A program made the position numbers and the translations under genes. From contig JBGSKC010000059.1 in assembly GCA_041741415.1 (NCBI GenBank), positions 52,388 through 116,387 on the forward strand: a stretch of 64,000 bases of DNA, given 5' to 3'. Positions 40,508-48,919 of this stretch are shown here, in pieces. This stretch comes from JANQTF01 sp041741415 (GTDB lineage Bacteria; Bacteroidota; Bacteroidia; J057). The notes beneath the pieces are model-generated. The model had not been told where the DNA came from. It ran no database searches and was given only the letters and a program-made list of their open reading frames with translations. Position 1 is the stretch's first letter, and the number at the start of each line of letters is the position of its first letter.

Positions 40508-40918
40508 TTACTCAACCGGAACCAATTGCCAGAAGACCCGGGTGGAGTCGCTGGTGTCGTGTGAAAGCCACATTTCGTCCTTTTTCAGCATCACAATGGT
40601 GTAGGCAATGGCCTCCTGCCCAAAGATGAGCTGTAGCTGGGTGTTTTTGGAAATGAGCCTCCAGGTGCCTTCGCGGCAAGCATTGTTCGGTCCGCAAATT
40701 TGAAGACGGTTGCTGTCGAGCACGTGGAGGGTTGAATCTGCATGTTCCCCCGAACGATTGATTCCATTTTCCTCGAAATAGGCCCATTCCCAGGTATTGG
40801 TGACCCGGTCTTCGGCAGTATAGGGGCTGAGGTAGGGGCCTTCTTCGTATTTATCAACCAAGCCTTCACAGGCGAGCAAAGCCGGAGCAAAAAGGAAGGG
40901 CAGGAGGAAACGCTTCAT
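40508..40918 (-). CDS. Small hypothetical lipoprotein, 136 aa
   Basis: Lipoprotein signal MKRFLLPFLFAPALLAC with lipobox LLAC, then a beta-rich domain of about 118 residues (NTWEWAYFEENG, TLHVLDSNRLQICG, EGTWRLISKN, DEMWLSHDT), reminiscent of lipocalin-like META/DUF domains that measure a deviation from a template, but no family is assigned. The ORF opens at 41092, which would overlap the next lipoprotein gene; the start at 40918 begins the signal sequence. Confidence 0.78.
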   Translation of the reverse strand: MKRFLLPFLFAPALLACEGLVDKYEEGPYLSPYTAEDRVTNTWEWAYFEENGINRSGEHADSTLHVLDSNRLQICGPNNACREGTWRLISKNTQLQLIFGQEAIAYTIVMLKKDEMWLSHDTSDSTRVFWQLVPVE

Positions 40919-41033
40919 GGTGGGAGGGCGAAAATGGATATGCAAAAAAGGCATGAAAGGCAGGGAGGTGCGAGCGGATTGGCCCGAAATTCCTACATGC
41001 CTGCATGCCTCTGAGCCGAAAAATCCGGAAAAA

Positions 41034-41525
41034 TCAGGGAGTATAAAACTCCAGCTTGAGGAGCGTGGAGTCATTTTCCAGCCACAATTCACCTACAGCC
41101 AGACGGGCCACAGTCCAGAGTTGGTTGAATTCTTCCCGGTAAGTCACGTCGGTGTTGTAGGGATCCTGAAATTCGAAGGCGTAAAACAACTCTACCTGGG
41201 AACCTCCGTTGACAAAGCGCCATTCGCCAACACCTTCGAGGGCAATGGTGGTATCCTGGGTAAAAGGAGGCAGGGAGATAACGCGCTCTGAGTCGTAGTA
41301 GCGGTAATCGCCACCGTCGCGGAAGCTCTGATAATCGCCGGCAAACTCGGCAGAGATGTCAGTGTTGTTGCGGATGGCGTCTTTGACGCTCCAGCTGGAA
41401 GCGATCAGTTCTTCGTCGGAGCGAAAGCTGATGGCAGGACCATCCGGGTAGCCTGTGCAGGCAGACAATCCCATCCCCAGGAGGAGCAGCATCCAGATCG
41501 TCGATGTGGGTGAGCTAGGCTTCAT
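41034..41525 (-). CDS. Small hypothetical lipoprotein, 163 aa
   Basis: Lipoprotein signal with lipobox LSAC (Cys23) and a beta-rich mature domain (WSVKDAIRNN, RYYDSERVISL, GEWRFVNGGSQVELFY, ELWLENDSTLLKLEFY). Lipocalin-like in appearance and similar in layout to the next gene at 40508-40918, suggesting an old duplication. No family assigned. An exact -7 box lies 20 bases before the ATG. Confidence 0.78.
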   Translation of the reverse strand: MKPSSPTSTIWMLLLLGMGLSACTGYPDGPAISFRSDEELIASSWSVKDAIRNNTDISAEFAGDYQSFRDGGDYRYYDSERVISLPPFTQDTTIALEGVGEWRFVNGGSQVELFYAFEFQDPYNTDVTYREEFNQLWTVARLAVGELWLENDSTLLKLEFYTP

Positions 41526-41545
41526 TTGGAATAGTTCAATTTGCC

Positions 41546-41553
41546 CAAAGATA
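41546..41553 (-). promoter_or_regulatory. -7 promoter element of the lipoprotein-lipoprotein-tetR unit
   Basis: TATCTTTG on the minus strand, exact TAnnTTTG, 20 bases before the ATG at 41525. It is back to back with the M20 gene promoter. Confidence 0.5.
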
Positions 41554-41591
41554 GAAGATTCCTTCGACTATTTCATGTGAGCAGTCCTGAC

Positions 41592-41599
41592 TAATTTTG
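41592..41599 (+). promoter_or_regulatory. -7 promoter element of the M20 amidohydrolase gene, predicted leaderless
   Basis: TAATTTTG is an exact match and ends five bases before the ATG at 41605, so transcription should begin at or next to the start codon. Confidence 0.55.
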
Positions 41600-41604
41600 C
41601 CACC

Positions 41605-42813
41605 ATGAGTTTGATCCACACCATCCAACAATTGGCTGAGGCCCACCATTCGGAAGTTATTCGGTTGCGCCGCCACCTCCATGCTCATCCCGAGCTGTCG
41701 TTTGAGGAAAAAGAAACGGCTGCTTTGGTGGCCTCCGAGCTGAAATATCTCGGCATGGAGGTACAGCGCGACGTTGCCGGGCACGGCGTGGTGGGTCTTT
41801 TGCACAGCACAGCCAGTGCCGCCGGTGGGCCAGTTTTGGCCCTCCGGGCCGACATGGATGCTCTCCCCATCCACGAAAACAGCCCTCAGGCTTATTGCTC
41901 TACCCGCCCGGGAGTAATGCATGCCTGCGGCCACGATGCACATACAGCCTCTTTGCTCGGTACGGCCCGCATTTTGTCCAACCTCCGCGACCACTTCCCC
42001 GGCAGCATCAAATTTATTTTTCAGCCAGCTGAGGAAAAATTTCCCGGCGGTGCTACCCTCATGATTCAGGATGGTGTGCTCCAGCACCCACAAGTGAATA
42101 CCATTCTGGGGCAGCATGTTCAGCCCTACATCGACACCGGAAAAATTGGCATTCGCCCGGGAATGTACATGGCTTCGGCAGACGAGATTTACCTCACTGT
42201 CAAAGGAAAAGGCGGCCATGCTGCTCACCCGGGCTCGCTCGTGGATCCCGTTTTTGCTGCTGCCCAGATCATCGTGGCGCTTCAGCAGCTCGTGAGCCGC
42301 AGTGATCCCCGCGTGCCAAGCGTGCTCTCAATAGGCAAGGTCATTGCTCAGGGTGCCACCAACGTCATCCCTGATGAGGTCTATCTCGAAGGAACTTTCC
42401 GCACCATGAACGAGCCATGGCGGGAAGAAGCGCATCGCCGGATCGAACGCATCATTCGCCACACAGCCGAAGCCTGTGGATGCGTGGCAGAGCTCGACCT
42501 GAAAAAGGGCTATCCGGTTCTCGTCAACGACGAAGCCCTGACTGCAAGGACCAGGAACATGATCGCCGGATATGTCGGGGAGGAAAATGTAGTGGACCTT
42601 GACATCTGGATGGCTGCCGAGGATTTTGCCTACTATACCCACGAAATCCCGGGTTGCTTTTACCGGCTGGGTACCCGAAATGAAGGCCGGGGCATCGTTC
42701 ACGGGTTGCACACCCCTCAATTCGACATCGACGAAGATGCGCTGCGCCTGTCAACCGGCCTTATGGCCTGGCTGGCCATTAACGAGTTGCGTGCGATGTC
42801 AGCCAAATCTTGA
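41605..42813 (+). CDS. M20 family amidohydrolase (aminoacylase/IAA-amino acid hydrolase type)
   Basis: Metal-dependent hydrolase of N-acyl amino acids or peptides, cytoplasmic. The 402-residue protein has RRHLHAHPELSFEE, LRADMDALPI, the metal-binding VMHACGHDAHTA, IFQPAEEKFPGGA, and GKGGHAAHPG in the lid domain, as in hippurate hydrolase and amidohydrolase family M20D. Substrate unknown. Its 3' end overlaps the convergent hydrolase gene by 35 bases. Confidence 0.92.
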   Translation: MSLIHTIQQLAEAHHSEVIRLRRHLHAHPELSFEEKETAALVASELKYLGMEVQRDVAGHGVVGLLHSTASAAGGPVLALRADMDALPIHENSPQAYCSTRPGVMHACGHDAHTASLLGTARILSNLRDHFPGSIKFIFQPAEEKFPGGATLMIQDGVLQHPQVNTILGQHVQPYIDTGKIGIRPGMYMASADEIYLTVKGKGGHAAHPGSLVDPVFAAAQIIVALQQLVSRSDPRVPSVLSIGKVIAQGATNVIPDEVYLEGTFRTMNEPWREEAHRRIERIIRHTAEACGCVAELDLKKGYPVLVNDEALTARTRNMIAGYVGEENVVDLDIWMAAEDFAYYTHEIPGCFYRLGTRNEGRGIVHGLHTPQFDIDEDALRLSTGLMAWLAINELRAMSAKS

Positions 42814-43609
42814 GGAGGTCGAAGATCTCCTCCTTGCACTGGTCGTAGTGAAGTTCGTGGAAGCCTCCGTCTTTGGCGACAAAGGTGGCATCTCCCGGGA
42901 TCCGGGCCACGAAATCGCGTGTGGCAGCAAAGCTGGTGAGGCGGTCGGCGCTGCCGTGGTAGGCCAGCAGGGGCAATGACCAACTGTCCGCCTCCGCCTG
43001 AATCACCTCCTCGCCTTCCAGCAGGCCGAAGAACATCGTGGGGCTGATGAGGTCGTGGTTGAGCGGATCGTTTTTGTAGCGGGCCACCTCTTCGGGAAGC
43101 CGCGAAATCGCCGTGGCGTCCAGCTTGGTGGACTGCGTAAAGGCAGGGGCAAGGACGCGGGCTATTTTCCCAATCAGCAACTGCCCCGCCGAGGGCTTGA
43201 GGGCCAGGCGAAGCCAGGGAGAGCTCAGCACCACCCCCTGGAGAGAGACACCCCGCTTCAGCACATAATTTGCCACCAGATTTCCGCCCATGCTGTGCCC
43301 CATGAGGAAAAGCGGCAAACCCGGAAACCGTTTTTTTGCCTCGCCCAACTGCGCTTCGATGCTGTCGAGCATTCCTTCATAGCTGGGGCAATGGCCTTTT
43401 TTCCCTGTGGTTTTTCCGTGGCCAAACTGGTCGAGGGCTACTGTGGCGATCCCGGCGGCCTGCAGAAACGATGCTAAAGGTGCGTAACGGCCACTGTGCT
43501 CGCCGTGGCCATGCACTAGCACCAATACTGCGAGCGGTGACGCCGGCTGCCAAACCTGGCCATACATCTGGCTGCCGTGCAGAGAAATTGTGAAGGAAAC
43601 AGGTACCAT
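42779..43609 (-). CDS. Alpha/beta hydrolase, monoacylglycerol lipase/lysophospholipase-like
   Basis: 276-residue serine hydrolase. The nucleophile elbow is GHSMGG; the acid is in YHGSADRLTS and the histidine in GGFHELHYD, so the triad is complete. The N-terminal LVHGHGEHSGRY and QFGHGKTTG segments match the Hydrolase_4/MGL family that cleaves monoacylglycerols or lysophospholipids. No signal peptide. It overlaps the convergent M20 gene by 35 bases at their 3' ends. Confidence 0.88.
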   Translation of the reverse strand: MVPVSFTISLHGSQMYGQVWQPASPLAVLVLVHGHGEHSGRYAPLASFLQAAGIATVALDQFGHGKTTGKKGHCPSYEGMLDSIEAQLGEAKKRFPGLPLFLMGHSMGGNLVANYVLKRGVSLQGVVLSSPWLRLALKPSAGQLLIGKIARVLAPAFTQSTKLDATAISRLPEEVARYKNDPLNHDLISPTMFFGLLEGEEVIQAEADSWSLPLLAYHGSADRLTSFAATRDFVARIPGDATFVAKDGGFHELHYDQCKEEIFDLLKIWLTSHATR

Positions 43610-43743
43610 GGAAGACTATCTGGGCGTGGAACTACTCCAAATTACATTAACTTTTCCAACAATCATCCCGGACTGTTGCTGCCCAAAACAGCAAGCCTGG
43701 ATTTCCCTTTCGCCGCCATCCGTTCAAACTCCAAAGAAACTTG

Positions 43744-43751
43744 TACTTTTG
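43744..43751 (+). promoter_or_regulatory. -7 promoter element of the FKBP lipoprotein gene
   Basis: TACTTTTG, exact TAnnTTTG, 29 bases before the ATG at 43781. The -33 region is poor. It supports the later start of the gene. Confidence 0.5.
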
Positions 43752-43780
43752 TCCGAAACAGGTTTCAACGGTTCAACTCC

Positions 43781-44461
43781 ATGCTCAGATTTTTTCTTGC
43801 CGCGATTGGCGCAGCCCTGTTGCTGTCGGCCTGCCAGTCAACCCCCAAGCCCGTAGCCATGACCACCCAGCTCGATAGCATTGCCTATGCTGTTGGGATG
43901 GACATTGCCAAATACTACCACGACAAGCAGGGCATTCCGCTTGATCCGGCTTGGGTGCATGAAGGTTTTAAGGACATGGTGGCCGGAGATTCTTCGTTGA
44001 AAATTTCCATTGAAACTGGCGTGGACCTGATTTCCGTGTTTTCGAAAATGATGACCGAAAAAATGGTGCAAACCAACCGGGTTCGGGAGACTGCTTTTTT
44101 GCAGGAAAATTTGACAAAAGAAGGGGTTGACACCCTCGGCAACGGGGTTCAGTTTCAGGAAATAGCCAGGGGAACAGGGGCTTCTCCCCGGGCGAGCAAC
44201 ATCGTGAAGATGCGGTTTGAGGGTCGCCTGCTGGATGGAACCGTGTTTGCCACGAGTGCAGGTGAACCCGACAGTGTGCTGGAGGTGGATATTGCCCAAA
44301 CGCTCCTTGGCCTGCAAATGGCGCTGGTCCGCATGAAACCCGGAGCCAAATGGAGGGTATGGGTACCTTCCAGCATGGGCTATGGCAGCGAAAGCCGTCC
44401 TCCGATTTCTCCCTATTCTTTGCTCGTTTACGATATCGAATTGCTCGAAATCCTCCGGTAG
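43781..44461 (+). CDS. FKBP-type peptidyl-prolyl isomerase lipoprotein
   Basis: Periplasmic folding helper of 226 residues. The start at 43781 opens a lipoprotein signal with lipobox LSAC; an upstream extension to 43577 overlaps the divergent hydrolase gene and is excluded by the promoter. Residues about 30-120 resemble the FKBP N-terminal dimerisation domain (YAVGMDIAKYY..), and about 130-225 form the FKBP domain (VQFQEIARGTG, VKMRFEGRLLDGTVFATS, PSSMGYGSESRPPI, LLVYDIELLEI). Some catalytic aromatic positions are altered, so chaperone-only activity is possible. Confidence 0.9.
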   Translation: MLRFFLAAIGAALLLSACQSTPKPVAMTTQLDSIAYAVGMDIAKYYHDKQGIPLDPAWVHEGFKDMVAGDSSLKISIETGVDLISVFSKMMTEKMVQTNRVRETAFLQENLTKEGVDTLGNGVQFQEIARGTGASPRASNIVKMRFEGRLLDGTVFATSAGEPDSVLEVDIAQTLLGLQMALVRMKPGAKWRVWVPSSMGYGSESRPPISPYSLLVYDIELLEILR

Positions 44462-44499
44462 GTTTGTTCATTGTTTCTATGGAACGATTATTCCTGGAT

Positions 44500-44562
44500 T
44501 TATTCTGGAATAATTGCCAAACCGGCAGGAAGTTTGCTCTCATTAGGAATTGGCAAAACTGC
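44500..44562. repeat. Intergenic palindromic element, copy 2
   Basis: Inverted repeat TTGCCAA (44514-44520) / TTGGCAA (44550-44556). Its loop core (44524-44550) is about 82% identical to the element near 11719-11746, and its right arm resembles the reverse complement of that copy's left arm. Confidence 0.4.
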
Positions 44563-44647
44563 ATTTAACGCCCATTTTTCAGGTATTTTCTGAAAACGAT
44601 GCCGCAAAAGGCCTCCAGGCCCTGACGCAAATCAGGGCAGGTCTGGA

Positions 44648-44655
44648 TATTTTTG
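44648..44655 (+). promoter_or_regulatory. -7 promoter element of pfk
   Basis: TATTTTTG, exact TAnnTTTG, 40 bases before the ATG. A 7-bp hairpin (GCCCTGA/TCAGGGC, 44619-44638) lies just upstream and may be a weak terminator of the preceding gene. Confidence 0.45.
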
Positions 44656-44695
44656 TTCGGATATTTATTCCAGATTGAACTAACTCGCCTCGATT

Positions 44696-45952
44696 ATGCG
44701 ACCCACGATTGCCATTCTCTGCGCCGGCGGTCCTGCCCCCGGTATCAATACCGTTATCAGCACCATTGCCAAAGTGTTTCTCAAAGACGGCTACCGCGTT
44801 CTTGGAATCCACGACGGCTACAAAAACCTCTTCCACGGCGAGCCCGAAATGGTGGACATTGACTTCCACTATGCCGACCGGATCTTCCCCCGAGGGGGCT
44901 CTACCCTGCGCATGAGCCGCTTCAAGCCCAAAGATCACGAGTTCTCCACTGACTTCTTCGTGAAGCACAACGTGAAGCTCCTCGTGACCATCGGTGGCGA
45001 CGACACTGCTTCCACAGCCAACAGGCTCACCAAGTACCTCATCGCCAACAACATCAAAATTCAGAACATCCACGTTCCTAAAACCATCGACAACGATATT
45101 CCGCTGCCAGGCCGAACCCCTACTTTTGGCTTCAATTCAGCCAAAGATGAAGGTGTCCGGATTGGAAACACCATCTATGAAGATGCCCGCACCTCTGGAA
45201 ACTGGTTCGTCGTCTCCAGCATGGGTCGCTCCGCTGGCCACCTGGCCTTTGAAATCGGTACTTCCTGCCATTTTCCGGTGATCATCATCCCGGAAATGTT
45301 CAATAAAACCGAGATCACCATGGACGGTATCGTGAACCTCATCATCTCGTCCATGATCAAGCGCACCATCGACGGTGTGGACCACGGCGTCGCCATCGTC
45401 TCAGAAGGGGTGTTTCACTTCCTCAGCGAAGACGAAATCAAAAACTGCGGAATCGCCTTTACTTTCGATGAGCACGGCCACCCCGAGCTCGGAAACGTGT
45501 CCAAAGCCCACATTTTCAACATCCTCGTTCAGCGCAAACTCAAAACCCTGGGCATCGACATCAAGTCGCGCCCCGTGGAAATGGGCTACGAGCTTCGCTG
45601 TACCCGCCCCGTTGCCTACGACCTCACCCTTTGCACCCTTCTGGGCATGGGCGTAAAAAAATTGTTCGATGAAGGCGTCTCCGGTGTAATCGTTTCCACA
45701 AGCTCTAAAGCCAACATCGAAGGAATTCCCCTCAAAGACCTCGAAGATCCCGCCACAGGCAAAATTCCGCCACGCCTCGTGGACATGGAGTCGGAGCTGG
45801 CTAACCTCGTCTTTAGCGACTTGCACGTGCTTTGCCCCCTCGACTATGAAAAGGCAAGGACCATGGTCGCCAACCCCGAGGAGTTCGATTTTTACAACAT
45901 CCTCAACTGGCATTTTGACCCCAAAAAGATCCGCCCAGCCTACGTTGGATGA
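44696..45952 (+). CDS. 6-phosphofructokinase, pyrophosphate-type signature
   Basis: Phosphorylates fructose 6-phosphate in glycolysis. The 418-residue protein has the PFK core (CAGGPAPGINTV, GIHDGYKNL, SMGRSAGHLA). The phosphoryl-donor site reads GGDD (100-103) and PKTIDND (128-134); Asp in GGDD and Lys in PKTIDND are the marks of PPi-dependent enzymes, whereas ATP enzymes have GGDG and PGTIDND. The donor is therefore probably PPi and the reaction reversible. Followed by a strong terminator. Confidence 0.92.
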   Translation: MRPTIAILCAGGPAPGINTVISTIAKVFLKDGYRVLGIHDGYKNLFHGEPEMVDIDFHYADRIFPRGGSTLRMSRFKPKDHEFSTDFFVKHNVKLLVTIGGDDTASTANRLTKYLIANNIKIQNIHVPKTIDNDIPLPGRTPTFGFNSAKDEGVRIGNTIYEDARTSGNWFVVSSMGRSAGHLAFEIGTSCHFPVIIIPEMFNKTEITMDGIVNLIISSMIKRTIDGVDHGVAIVSEGVFHFLSEDEIKNCGIAFTFDEHGHPELGNVSKAHIFNILVQRKLKTLGIDIKSRPVEMGYELRCTRPVAYDLTLCTLLGMGVKKLFDEGVSGVIVSTSSKANIEGIPLKDLEDPATGKIPPRLVDMESELANLVFSDLHVLCPLDYEKARTMVANPEEFDFYNILNWHFDPKKIRPAYVG

Positions 45953-45978
45953 TCTGTCCGCCATCGTTGATACACAAT

Positions 45979-46012
45979 GCGCCGCTTCCTATTCGGAGCG
46001 GCGCTTTTTTTT
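45979..46012 (+). terminator. Intrinsic terminator after pfk
   Basis: 8-bp stem GCGCCGCT (45979-45986) / AGCGGCGC (45997-46004) followed by eight Ts. Confidence 0.88.
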
Positions 46013-46036
46013 GGCAGGCACAGAACAGGATCGGAC

Positions 46037-47110
46037 TTAATGGCTTAGCTCCAGCCCTTCCAGCAAGGCAATGTAGGTCTGCAGGCCTGCTTCCAGCTCT
46101 GTGAGGCAAATGTATTCATCGGCGGTGTGCGACCTTGCCGAATCGCCAGGCCCGAGTTTAAGCGAAGGAAAAGGAATGAGTGCCTGGTCGGAGAGGGTCG
46201 GAGAGCCAAAAGGTGTTAAGCCCATGGAAATGGCCCGCTGCACAATGGGGTGCGCAGGGTCGAGCCGGGAAGAGTTGAGGCGGGTGGACCTCGGCGTGAC
46301 TTCGCAAGCCACCTCGCTGCGGATCAATGAGAGCAGTTCCTCATTGCCATAGCATTCATTCGTTCGCACATCCACCACAAAGCGGCAGCTATCGGGCACT
46401 ACGTTGTGCTGAGTTCCTGCTTCAATTTTGGTGACGCTCATTTTTACTGGCCCCAGGAAGGGCGAAACCTCCGGAAAGCGGTGGGTCCGGAACCACTGAA
46501 TATCGGGCAATGCCTCATAGATCGCGTTGACGCCTTCTTCTCTGGCAGCATGACCGGCTTTGCCGTGGGCCACGCAGTCGAGCACCATCAGGCCCTTTTC
46601 CGCAATGGCAGGCTGCAGGCGGGTAGGTTCCCCCACCAAGGCTAGCTCAATTGAGCCGATTGTAGGAATCACTGCTGCAATACCCTGTTGTCCGGAAATC
46701 TCTTCCTCTGCCGTGGCGGCCAGCAGGAGGTTCCACGGCAGGTCGGTTCGGTCAGCAAAATGGAGAAATGCCCCGATGAGACAAACCAGCGGCCCTCCGG
46801 CGTCATTGCTGCCGAGTCCGTAAAGCTTGTCGCCTTCCAATTCAGCTCCGAAAGGGTCCCGGGTCCAGGAGGAATTGGGCTTCACTGTGTCGTGGTGGGA
46901 ATTGAGCAAAAGGGTAGGCTTGCCTTCCTGCCAATGCCGGTTTCGCGCCAGGATGTTGTTGCCAAATCGTTCTGTAAAAACGCTCCGCTCTTCCAGAAAA
47001 GCCCGGATGAGTGCAGCAGTCTGGTCTTCCTCCCTGCTGATGGAAGGGGTCCTGATCAGGTTTTGGAGCAAACTGAGCAGCGACTTAGTCGCGGGTGAAA
47101 GCCCGTTCAT
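46037..47110 (-). CDS. M20 family metallo-hydrolase (ArgE/DapE type)
   Basis: 357-residue zinc hydrolase. The conserved residues are visible: LNSHHDTVKP, GLGSNDAGGPLV, ATAEEEISGQQG, VGEPTRLQPAIAEKG, and the lid segment KAGHAAREEG. This group includes acetylornithine, acetylcitrulline and succinyl-diaminopimelate deacylases; Bacteroidota often use such an enzyme in arginine synthesis, but no arg gene is near, so the substrate is open. It follows the ComA-like gene by three bases on the same strand. Confidence 0.88.
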   Translation of the reverse strand: MNGLSPATKSLLSLLQNLIRTPSISREEDQTAALIRAFLEERSVFTERFGNNILARNRHWQEGKPTLLLNSHHDTVKPNSSWTRDPFGAELEGDKLYGLGSNDAGGPLVCLIGAFLHFADRTDLPWNLLLAATAEEEISGQQGIAAVIPTIGSIELALVGEPTRLQPAIAEKGLMVLDCVAHGKAGHAAREEGVNAIYEALPDIQWFRTHRFPEVSPFLGPVKMSVTKIEAGTQHNVVPDSCRFVVDVRTNECYGNEELLSLIRSEVACEVTPRSTRLNSSRLDPAHPIVQRAISMGLTPFGSPTLSDQALIPFPSLKLGPGDSARSHTADEYICLTELEAGLQTYIALLEGLELSH

Positions 47111-47113
47111 GGG

Positions 47114-47887
47114 CTAGCTAACCTTTTCTTCGAGGAAAGTGAAGAAGGTATCGCCGCGAAGGCCGAGGCGCAGGGTTTCGAGGGGAATGATCTCCTCCGG
47201 GGCAATGTTGCCCAGGTTCACATTAGCGCCCAGCAACTTGATGAACCACACTTGCTGGTTTTTTTGCGGCGCCTCCCACAAGATGTTTTCAGAGGGAATT
47301 TTATCCAGAATCTCAGCGATCAGGTCAGAACGCACGTTGCCATCTCCCCGGAACATGCCCACTGTGCCACTTTCCCGGGCTTCGGCGATGACTTTCCAGG
47401 ATCCGGCATCCAGCTCGCGCTGCATCATTTCAATCCAGCGGGAAGGAGTAAGCATTTTATCCGGATCTTTGGAGCCGACCTCGGAGAGAACGATGTATTT
47501 TTTTGCCAACTCGCTGATTAGGCGACACTTGGCATCTTCCGTAATGTCGATCGAGCCGTCGGATACTTCGAGATGCGTAATCCCATAGGTATCCAGCACC
47601 CTGTGGAAATCATCCATTTGGTTGCGGATGTAAAACGCTTCGAGCATGGTTCCACCGAGATATACAGGAATGCCTGCATCCTGGATTACCTTGATCTTGG
47701 GAGCGAGGTTTGCCGTGACCGCGGAGGTCGCCCAGCCCAGCTTCACAATGTCGATGAGGTCGGCAGCAACGCTCACCATGTCTTCGACTTGTCTCACGCT
47801 GAGGCCTTTGTCCATAACCATGGTCAGGCCGCCTTCGCGGGGCTTGGAGCTGCGTTCAGGAAGCTGGGTCAGAGGGTAATTCATCAT
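47114..47887 (-). CDS. Phosphosulfolactate synthase, ComA family
   Basis: TIM-barrel enzyme that adds sulfite to phosphoenolpyruvate to give (2R)-phosphosulfolactate; in methanogens it starts coenzyme M synthesis. The 257-residue protein has the family segments MVMDKGLSVRQVEDM, DIVKLGWATSAV, VYLGGTMLEAF, LEVSDGSIDI, LSEVGSKD and ARESGTVGMF. Two ATG codons are adjacent (47887 and 47884); either may be used. In Bacteroidota a role in sulfonate or sulfonolipid (capnine-type) precursors is plausible but not shown. It is followed after three bases by the M20 gene. Confidence 0.9.
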   Translation of the reverse strand: MMNYPLTQLPERSSKPREGGLTMVMDKGLSVRQVEDMVSVAADLIDIVKLGWATSAVTANLAPKIKVIQDAGIPVYLGGTMLEAFYIRNQMDDFHRVLDTYGITHLEVSDGSIDITEDAKCRLISELAKKYIVLSEVGSKDPDKMLTPSRWIEMMQRELDAGSWKVIAEARESGTVGMFRGDGNVRSDLIAEILDKIPSENILWEAPQKNQQVWFIKLLGANVNLGNIAPEEIIPLETLRLGLRGDTFFTFLEEKVS

Positions 47888-47981
47888 GATCGAAAGAGTG
47901 TATGGGAAAAGCAGGTGTCTGGCGACCGGAAAAATGAAATGTCGGGCAAGCTAGCAGGAAGGGTGATTTTTTCAAAATTCG

Positions 47982-48719
47982 TTATGTAACCACGATCCCG
48001 CCTTTGATGATTTGCTCGGCTTCGGCGAGGACATCTTCGGCCTTTCTGCCAGCAGGGTCGATGGCCGGATGGACATCCCAGGTGGGTTGCACGCCAATTT
48101 CCATCGGGAAGCGGCCATAGCGCACCAGTTTCCAGCTATGGTTGATGGTTACCGGGACCACAAGGGCCGAGGGAGCATATTTTAGCAGCGTTTTGAAACC
48201 GTTGAGCGAAAAATCTTTGGGGTGGCCATCTCGGCTGCGGGTGCCTTCAGGAAAAATCACCGCCGCGTAGTGATTGGCTTCGATGAATTCGGCTAATTTT
48301 TTGATCTCAGGCAGCGCCTGGCGGGGATCCTTCCGGTCGATCACCGCATTGCCGCCGTGGCGCAGGTTGAAGGAAATGCTCGGAACCCCTTTTGCCAGCT
48401 CAATTTTGGAAATGAACTTGATGTGGTGCTTGCGCAGGTACCAGAAAAAAGGGGGAATGTCGTACAGGCTTTGGTGGTTTGCGACCAAAATGAGCGGACG
48501 GTCTGTGGGCAGGGTTTGGGCTTGCCGCCACCTGGGGAAAGAGCCGAGAAACAGGACCGACCAGGTGAGAAAAAAATTAAGGTAATCCACCGCCTTTTTC
48601 TGGGGCGAATACCCGCCCAGGGCCCAGCCAATTCGCTGAACCACATCAAACACCACCAGCGCCAGACCGAAAAACAACAGGTGAACGGGGGTGAGCAGAT
48701 ATGCAAAGAATTTTCTCAT
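47982..48719 (-). CDS. plsC: 1-acyl-sn-glycerol-3-phosphate acyltransferase
   Basis: Acylates lysophosphatidic acid to phosphatidic acid in phospholipid synthesis at the membrane. The 245-residue protein starts with a hydrophobic segment (MRKFFAYLLTPVHLLFFGLA) and shows the HX4D box NHQSLYD, the glycerol-phosphate block FPEGTRSRDG and the VPVTIN strand. The ORF extends to 48809, but the ATG at 48719 gives the family N-terminus and lies behind a near -7 box (TATCATTG at 48738-48745). Confidence 0.9.
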   Translation of the reverse strand: MRKFFAYLLTPVHLLFFGLALVVFDVVQRIGWALGGYSPQKKAVDYLNFFLTWSVLFLGSFPRWRQAQTLPTDRPLILVANHQSLYDIPPFFWYLRKHHIKFISKIELAKGVPSISFNLRHGGNAVIDRKDPRQALPEIKKLAEFIEANHYAAVIFPEGTRSRDGHPKDFSLNGFKTLLKYAPSALVVPVTINHSWKLVRYGRFPMEIGVQPTWDVHPAIDPAGRKAEDVLAEAEQIIKGGIVVT

Positions 48720-48919
48720 GGGGCAATTTCTTCTTTGCAATGATAATAAAGAAATCGCTGAAGAACGCAGAAGCAAGGCGCTTACACCAAGTTGGCCTTG
48801 AGCCAGCACCCGGAAATGCTGGTTGCAAAGAGGTAAGGTTTGACAACATGAGGATTCGATATTTTCATTAAATCGAAAATTATTTGCAGTAGATATTTGA
48901 AGAACTCATCACTCTGCCC

